Positions 59,007-64,000 of a DNA stretch of 64,000 nucleotides are shown one piece after another. Location: assembly GCF_045278715.1 (NCBI RefSeq), contig NZ_CP136420.1, positions 2,108,001-2,172,000 on the forward strand. The letters are read 5' to 3'. The stretch comes from Neomoorella carbonis. Lineage in GTDB: Bacteria > Bacillota > DSM-521 > Neomoorellales > Neomoorellaceae. The translations under genes and the position numbers were made by a program. Under the pieces are notes generated by a model. It searched no databases. It was given only the letters and a program-made list of their open reading frames with translations, and was not told where the DNA came from. The first letter of the stretch is position 1, and each line of letters begins with the position of its first letter.

Positions 59007-60581
59007 ATGAACACTTCTCAATCTATCGCTGCCATGACTATAGAAGAGCTGCAAGAGCGCTGTGTTCAGCTGGAACGGGAGAATGCCGAACTAACCGCCA
59101 AGCTAAACTGGTTTATGGAGCAGTTTCGTTTAAGCAAGAAGCGGCAATTCGGTGTTTCCAGCGAACGGACCAAGCCTTTAGAAGAGCAGCTTTTACTTTT
59201 TAACGAAGCGGAAGCGGAAGCCCGGCCGGAGGCACCTGAGCCGGATTTGGAAACCATCACCTACCAGCGCCGCAAAAAACACAGCCGCCGGGATATGAAC
59301 CTGGAAGAACTGCCGGTAGAAGTAATAGAGCACCGCCTGCCGGAAGAAGAGCGGGTCTGCCCGTGTTGCGGCGGCCCTTTGCATGAAATGAGCACCGAGG
59401 TGCGGCAGGAACTCAAAGTAATCCCCGCCCAGGTGAAAGTGGTCAAACATGTGCGCTACGTCTATTCCTGCCGCCGCTGCGAGAAGGAGGAGATAAGTAC
59501 TCCCGTTATCACGGCACCCATGCCTGCTCCTGTACTTCCCGGCAGCCCCCTATCTCCCTCCCTCCTGGCCTACATCATGACCCAGAAATACGGGGCAGGC
59601 CTACCCCTCTACCGCCAGGAGCAGCAGTTTAAAGGTTTGGGGATAGACCTTTCCCGGCAGACAATGGCCAACTGGGTGCTCCATGGAGCCAACACCTGGC
59701 TAACCCATATTTATGACCGCCTCCATGAATACCTGCTTAAAAGAGATATCCTCCATGCCGACGAGACCACCTTACAGGTGCTGCAGGAACCCGGGAGGGA
59801 AGCTACCACCAAATCATATCTTTGGCTTTACCGTACCGGGCGGGACGGACCCCCCATCATCCTTTACGACTACCAGACCACCCGGGCCGGCAAACACCCC
59901 CGCCGCTTCCTGTCAGGTTTTAAGGGTTATTTGCACGTTGACGGCTATGCCGGCTACAATGAACTTCCAGATGTCACCCTGGTCGGCTGCTGGGCCCATG
60001 CCCGGCGCAAGTTCGATGAGGCGCTCAAGGCCCTGCCGGAGGCGAAACGTTCGGCAGCCGTGGCTGCCAGGGAGGGGCTGGAGTACTGCAACCAGCTTTT
60101 TGCCATAGAGCGTGACCTGAAAGAAGTTCCACCAGAGGAACGATATCAAATCCGCCAGGTGCGCAGCCGGCCCATGCTGGACGCCTTTTTGGCGTGGCTA
60201 AAAAAACAGAAAGCGCAGGTGCTGCCCAAAAGCTCCTTTGGGCAGGCGATTTACTATTGTCTTAGCCAATGGGATAAACTAACCGCTTTTTTACAAGACG
60301 GGCGCTTGGAACTCGATAACAACCGGAGTGAACGTTCCATCAAGCCCTTCGTCATCGGCCGCAAGAACTGGTTGTTTGCCAACACCCCGCGGGGTGCCAA
60401 AGCCAGCGCCATTACCTATAGCATCATAGAAACGGCAAAAGAAAACGAGTTAAATCCCTTCCAGTACCTTATTTACCTCTTTGAAAAATTACCCAACCTG
60501 GACCTCCAGGATAAAGATGCCCTGGATCAACTCCTGCCTTGGTCGGAAACTTTGCCTCCTGTTTGCCGTATGCATAGTTAA
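59007..60581 (+). CDS. tnpC: IS66 transposase TnpC
   Basis: A 524-residue IS66 transposase. The N-terminal coiled coil (QERCVQLERENAELTAKLNW), the zinc-binding ERVCPCCGGPLHEM and RRCEKEEIS, the DDE core with ADETTLQVL and DGYAGYNELP, and the C-terminal NNRSERSIKPFVIGRKNWLF are all visible. Start ATG 59007 has no clear Shine-Dalgarno, as in many IS66 tnpC genes. It is intact. Confidence 0.95.
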   Translation: MNTSQSIAAMTIEELQERCVQLERENAELTAKLNWFMEQFRLSKKRQFGVSSERTKPLEEQLLLFNEAEAEARPEAPEPDLETITYQRRKKHSRRDMNLEELPVEVIEHRLPEEERVCPCCGGPLHEMSTEVRQELKVIPAQVKVVKHVRYVYSCRRCEKEEISTPVITAPMPAPVLPGSPLSPSLLAYIMTQKYGAGLPLYRQEQQFKGLGIDLSRQTMANWVLHGANTWLTHIYDRLHEYLLKRDILHADETTLQVLQEPGREATTKSYLWLYRTGRDGPPIILYDYQTTRAGKHPRRFLSGFKGYLHVDGYAGYNELPDVTLVGCWAHARRKFDEALKALPEAKRSAAVAAREGLEYCNQLFAIERDLKEVPPEERYQIRQVRSRPMLDAFLAWLKKQKAQVLPKSSFGQAIYYCLSQWDKLTAFLQDGRLELDNNRSERSIKPFVIGRKNWLFANTPRGAKASAITYSIIETAKENELNPFQYLIYLFEKLPNLDLQDKDALDQLLPWSETLPPVCRMHS

Positions 60582-60632
60582 GCTTGTTTTTGCCCCCACC
60601 TCGGTGATAGGTGGGGGCTATTTTACGCTTAC

Positions 60633-60640
60633 ACATTTTC
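60633..60640. repeat. Right target site duplication of IS66
   Basis: ACATTTTC, identical to 58156-58163. Confidence 0.92.
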
Positions 60641-60937
60641 GTCACTCAATCCAAGAATTGCATAGGCGGCCTTAGTTTCCTCTTTTCTCTTTTCAACGAT
60701 TACCTCCCGTTCCTCAGGGTTGCTGTATCCGGCGTTCCCATTACAGAAAATAAGAACAAAAGGTTCTCCGCCGTTTACCACAACAGATTGGAGAAGGTAT
60801 CCCGCCCCAAGAATTGCATCATCATCATGCGGGGAAAAGACTACAACCTTTTCTTTGCCGGCCTCCCATCCTGGAAAAAGGACCTCAATATTCTGGGATT
60901 TTATGCGTTTCCTGAAATCATAGTAGGAAAAATCCAT
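60633..60937 (-). pseudogene. PIG-L/LmbE-type deacetylase, N-terminal part
   Basis: The 5' part of the interrupted PIG-L gene. ATG 60937 follows AGGAGG. It has the metal motif FSPHDDDAILGAGYLLQSVV and ends in AYAILGLSDENV at the insertion site. The 3' part is at 57597-58155. Family members deacetylate N-acetylglucosamine-type sugars or related compounds; the substrate here is unknown. Confidence 0.9.
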
Positions 60938-61049
60938 TTGTCTTTACCTCCTGTTCTATAAAATGTTATCGAGTAGAATATGCCGCGAATTATACCTTAC
61001 GTGCTAACCTTACCCCTACCGCCTTACATGCTTTACTCTCATCAATACA

Positions 61050-61976
61050 TCAGCAGCATATACTCTTCTTTATTATTTCTTCAAGTATGTCTTCATCTTT
61101 TACTTCGATTTCATTCTTATAATTTTTAGCTACATCTTCGATTAATTCCCACTCTTCAACATGGCTTACAGTAGCCTCTGGCTCTAAAAGAGTCAAAGGT
61201 GATAAACTTTCCATTTCCAATATATAGTTATTTATGTAGGTTTCGTATGAAACGCTATAATCAGGATATTTAGCATCAACCTGGTGGTTGAAACGCTTTA
61301 TAAACAAGTTTCCATGGTTTAAATAAGCAGCCCAGCCATCTTGATTGGCAATACCAAACTTAAAAGGATTACTTATCTCAGGGTCTTGCTTCAGCAAAAT
61401 ATATCTTTCGCCCCAGTAAACCCGCGGATCGTTCATTCTGGAATAAGGCCAGAGAGCTATGACGCGATTGGGTAAGAGACCCGTATACTGCCGCGGCTGG
61501 GGTACAATTTCTAAGCCACCGGGAGCCATCACCGTCAGCGCCCAGGCCGCCAGTTCAACTGGCCAAGCGTTTTTGTTGGTAAGATGATGGGCAATCTTTA
61601 CCTTGCTTGAAGATTCCACCAGGAAAATTTCCATCTCTTTCTTAATCTGTACCCATGGCTCTACCTTTTGTGAAACCTTAACACCACCTTCTACCTCTGA
61701 GCACTCCACAGGCTCATTATCGGGGTAGTAACTGCGCGGGTAAACTTCCGGGCTGTGCCACAGACGATGGCCGCCCATAAGTCGCCATTCCTCTTTTCCT
61801 ACGGGCAGAGTTATAGGCGCTTCCTCGCAAAACTCATTTTCTCTACCGATAAAACCATAACGGACCACACGAGGGCCAGTATCAATAGTAATTATAAGAT
61901 CTACGATACCGTTGGTAAGCTCAAGACACTTGCCGTATATGTTATGCTTTATTTCTTTAACATTAATACTAACCAT
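61050..61976 (-). CDS. DUF4380-like / aldose-epimerase-fold protein
   Basis: A 308-residue protein, probably of the galactose-mutarotase-like fold: LTNGIVDLIITIDTGPRVVR, GGHRLWHSPEVYPRSYYPDN, LAAWALTVMAPGGLEIVPQP, RMNDPRVYWGERY. Proteins of this kind often act on or bind sugars. ATG 61976 follows CAGGAGGG. It lies between the URO-D-family gene and the PIG-L gene, on the same strand, so it is probably part of a sugar- or glycoside-related operon. Confidence 0.75.
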   Translation of the reverse strand: MVSINVKEIKHNIYGKCLELTNGIVDLIITIDTGPRVVRYGFIGRENEFCEEAPITLPVGKEEWRLMGGHRLWHSPEVYPRSYYPDNEPVECSEVEGGVKVSQKVEPWVQIKKEMEIFLVESSSKVKIAHHLTNKNAWPVELAAWALTVMAPGGLEIVPQPRQYTGLLPNRVIALWPYSRMNDPRVYWGERYILLKQDPEISNPFKFGIANQDGWAAYLNHGNLFIKRFNHQVDAKYPDYSVSYETYINNYILEMESLSPLTLLEPEATVSHVEEWELIEDVAKNYKNEIEVKDEDILEEIIKKSICC

Positions 61977-62019
61977 ATATTAAGGCCCTCCTGATTGGTT
62001 ATACCATATAGTCATTTTT

Positions 62020-62052
62020 ATGGGCCAACGTTATATCCTAACGTTGGCCCAT
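62020..62052 (-). repeat. Intergenic inverted repeat
   Basis: TGGGCCAACGTT and AACGTTGGCCCA form a perfect stem with a 7-base loop between the DUF4380-like gene and the URO-D-family gene. The minus strand has no T-tract, so it is more likely a processing or stabilising hairpin than a terminator. Confidence 0.6.
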
Positions 62053-62055
62053 AAT

Positions 62056-63201
62056 TTAATATTTACCATATTCTTCTAATGCCTCAAGCATGGCAATAAA
62101 ATTTTCTGGTGGCACGTCCGGTTGAATATTATGGACGGTATTAAATACGAACCCTCCTCCGGGAGCGAGAATTTCAATTTGCCTTCTCACCGAATCCTTT
62201 ACCTGTTGGGGAGTACCATGAGGTAAGATGTTCTGCGTATCTACTCCTCCTCCCCAAAAGACTATATCATTACCAAACTCTCGCTTTAATTTTGATGCCT
62301 CCATATTTTTAGCTGTAAATTGAACCGGGTTTAAAATGTCTACCCCTACTTCAATAAGATCAGGAATTAATTCGTAAATGGCTCCGCAACAATGTATGAA
62401 AACTGCCGCCTTGGTCTTACTATGAATAAACCCAAATAACTCTTTGTGGCGTGGTTTAATAAACTTACGGTACATTTCAGGAGAAATAAGCAAGCTATTC
62501 TGAGTACCTAGATCGTCGGCCTCTTGAACAACCTGGATTAAGTCTCCCACCTCCTCCAAAACCCGCGACCAGTATCTCATTTTTATTTCTAACGCTTTAT
62601 CGAGTATCTTGCTTATTAATTCAGGCCGGAGCACCAGGTCCATATAAAAGTTTTCAAAGCCCCTTAACCAGGCACCCAATTCCATTATCCCGGCTGAGAT
62701 ACTCGACATTACAATAGCATAACCTTGCTCATAAAGTTTCAATGCCCGCTCCCGCAATCCAAGATAGCGATTTTCGTCATCAGGGTCAGGGAAAGTATAA
62801 TTGTCTATATCCCTGACATCTTCGACATCCGCCAGGGGATTCTTATACATATCAAAATATAATCCATGGCCAAGAGGCATTCGCCATACAATACCCCATT
62901 CATCGGTAAAGTAGCGATAATGATCGTCTTCCTCAAAGTGCAGCTGCCATTTAGAGGAGCTTTTCGGTGACAGGTTGCGGGTATCAACGTTAATTTTTTG
63001 CAGAAAACGTTCGCTAGGGGCCGCCAATTGTTGTACGACATCAAAAATAGGAATCTCTTCTTCTCTCATTCCCATGTGCTCAAGAACATTTTGATAGGCT
63101 ATTTTATGAATGCCAGTTATCAATGAAGCCCCTAAATCAAAAGGCACCCGGTCTGGCTCTTCATGGTTGAGGGCCTTAACTAAACGTTCTCTTGAATTCA
63201 T
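62056..63201 (-). CDS. Uroporphyrinogen decarboxylase-family protein (methyltransferase-like)
   Basis: A 381-residue URO-D family protein: ERLVKALNHEEPDRVPFDLG, AVFIHCCGAIYELIPDLIEV and NPVQFTAKNMEASKLKREFG. The HxCG motif (HCCG) binds zinc in MtaA/MtbA-type corrinoid methyltransferases, so methyl transfer is more likely than decarboxylation. ATG 63201 follows GGGAGG. No corrinoid protein is in the window. It is downstream of a sugar-binding protein, in one operon. Confidence 0.85.
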   Translation of the reverse strand: MNSRERLVKALNHEEPDRVPFDLGASLITGIHKIAYQNVLEHMGMREEEIPIFDVVQQLAAPSERFLQKINVDTRNLSPKSSSKWQLHFEEDDHYRYFTDEWGIVWRMPLGHGLYFDMYKNPLADVEDVRDIDNYTFPDPDDENRYLGLRERALKLYEQGYAIVMSSISAGIMELGAWLRGFENFYMDLVLRPELISKILDKALEIKMRYWSRVLEEVGDLIQVVQEADDLGTQNSLLISPEMYRKFIKPRHKELFGFIHSKTKAAVFIHCCGAIYELIPDLIEVGVDILNPVQFTAKNMEASKLKREFGNDIVFWGGGVDTQNILPHGTPQQVKDSVRRQIEILAPGGGFVFNTVHNIQPDVPPENFIAMLEALEEYGKY

Positions 63202-63226
63202 TTTGTTATACCTCCCATAGGGAACA

Positions 63227-63267
63227 GGTACTGCCGCCATACATCAACGGTATAATGCGGCAGTACC
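63227..63267 (-). repeat. Intergenic inverted repeat
   Basis: GGTACTGCCGC and GCGGCAGTACC, perfect 11-base arms with a 19-base loop, lie between the sugar-binding protein and the URO-D-family gene. It may limit readthrough or protect the upstream transcript so that the binding protein is made in excess. Confidence 0.6.
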
Positions 63268-63289
63268 AAATTTATAAAGTTACTTTACT

Positions 63290-64000
63290 TTACTTTTCAG
63301 GGCCTACTAACTCATTAACATTGTCTGGCGTTAATACATCAAGTTTAACAGGTATAAAATCTTTCTCCGGCTTTTGTCCAGCAACTATATAGTTGTAAAG
63401 ATAAACTAGAGAATCAAAGCCTTGTCCGAATGGATCCTGATTAATTGCTGCTGCAATTTCTCCTGAGCGTACATATTTTACGTTTTCAGGAATCCAGTCA
63501 TAACATACAACTTTAACCTGTCCAGTTTTACCCAAATCTTTAATAGCTTTAGCTGCTCCAAAAGGACCTCCTGCTGTTACATATATTACTTTCAAATCAG
63601 GATGAGCAGTAAGCATATCTTTAGTTAAGCTATAGGCAACTTCTGCTTTGTCACGATTTTCATAGACCCCAATTACTTGAATACCTTTGACTGATTTCAG
63701 ATAATCAAGAGCACCATTCTTTCTCTGTTCATGTTGAGTTGCACCAAGAAAACCTGTAATTACACCGACTTTCCCTTCTCCGCCAGTAAGTTTCTCAATA
63801 GTTTGCCCTGCAAGCGTACCGGCAGCATAGGCATCTTGACCTATAAAAGCTAAACGTTTGCTAGGTTTAGAACCTTCGGCAATAAAGTTAATTACGGGAA
63901 TACCACTATCGACTGCTTTATTAATAATAGTTTCTGTACCATCAAAAATTGGGACCACAGCAATTCCATCATATTTCTTTGCTATTGCAGTTTCCATTGC
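63290..64000 (-). CDS. Sugar ABC transporter substrate-binding protein, C-terminal part (runs off window)
   Basis: At least 236 residues of a periplasmic-binding-protein type 1 (RbsB-like) protein; the 5' end is outside the window. Motifs: KYDGIAVVPIFDGTETIINK, AVDSGIPVINFI, FIGQDAYAAGTLAGQTIEKL, GEGKVGVITGF, VYENRDKAEVAYSLTKDML and DWIPENVKYVRSGEIAAAIN. It likely binds a sugar or related compound for import. The permease and ATPase must be beyond base 64,000, upstream. Confidence 0.9.
   Translation of the reverse strand, partial: AMETAIAKKYDGIAVVPIFDGTETIINKAVDSGIPVINFIAEGSKPSKRLAFIGQDAYAAGTLAGQTIEKLTGGEGKVGVITGFLGATQHEQRKNGALDYLKSVKGIQVIGVYENRDKAEVAYSLTKDMLTAHPDLKVIYVTAGGPFGAAKAIKDLGKTGQVKVVCYDWIPENVKYVRSGEIAAAINQDPFGQGFDSLVYLYNYIVAGQKPEKDFIPVKLDVLTPDNVNELVGPEK

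Larger units (their letters stand above)
58164..60632 (+). mobile_element. Intact IS66-family insertion sequence
   Basis: A 2,469-base element. It starts GTAAGCGTCAAACCC and ends GGCTATTTTACGCTTAC, giving inverted ends GTAAGCG, and carries three intact genes tnpA, tnpB and tnpC in order. It is flanked by ACATTTTC on both sides. It has interrupted a PIG-L deacetylase gene in the opposite orientation. The intact genes, ends and duplication imply a recent move. Confidence 0.95.

Noticed and set aside
1..64000. CRISPR arrays, rRNA and complete tRNA genes.
   Set aside because: No regularly spaced repeats, no conserved rRNA blocks and no complete tRNA cloverleaf were recognised on either strand.

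Overview
The window looks like chromosomal DNA of a thermophilic acetogenic Clostridia, most like Moorella (Neomoorella). This rests on a moderately high G+C content, frequent GTG/TTG starts with strong GGAGG Shine-Dalgarno sites, a Ni-Fe-S carbon monoxide dehydrogenase, a selenium-dependent molybdenum hydroxylase gene set, and the general style of the core genes. The genus is inferred, not proven. No rRNA, tRNA or CRISPR array was found.

Bases 1-10,000 are a sulfur and methionine/cysteine region. It holds a sulfite-reductase-like protein with a ThiF-type enzyme, a YeiH-type transporter behind a promoter/terminator pair, YezD, a divergent methionine ABC transporter (metQ versus metNI), and two tandem trans-sulfuration enzymes behind a SAM-I riboswitch. 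From 10.1 to 15.7 kb a cysteine synthase, a CooS-type CO dehydrogenase and a taurine/nitrate-type ABC transporter lie head to tail.

From 16.0 to 24.4 kb, on the minus strand, lies an Ftr1/P19/DUF2318/FtsX-type iron import cluster, behind two Fur-box-like sites and with a cytochrome b5-like lipoprotein. From 24.6 to 29.0 kb an Lgt-family gene and the copper ATPase copA each follow nearly identical promoters with a CsoR-type operator. A UbiA-family/GT-C pair follows (29.2-32.0 kb).

From 32.0 to 44.6 kb, on the minus strand, is a selenium-dependent molybdenum hydroxylase and purine/hydantoin catabolic cluster: YgeW-like carbamoyltransferase, hydantoinase, two PLP enzymes, a two-domain xanthine dehydrogenase, YqeB, a YqeC-MocA fusion, XdhC proteins and a cupin regulator. 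From 44.7 to 52.9 kb comes housekeeping: a HAD phosphatase, gatB-gatA-gatC, ligA and pcrA.

From 53.0 to 55.5 kb are an unknown gene, a DUF438/hemerythrin/PAS protein and a cupin. From 55.6 to 60.9 kb lies an accessory region: a minimal nucleotidyltransferase, a HepT gene with its middle deleted, IS21 and IS66 remnants, and an intact IS66 element that cut a PIG-L deacetylase gene and left a perfect 8-bp target duplication. From 61 to 64 kb an AT-richer minus-strand catabolic cluster runs off the window: a DUF4380-like protein, a uroporphyrinogen-decarboxylase-family protein and a sugar-binding protein.
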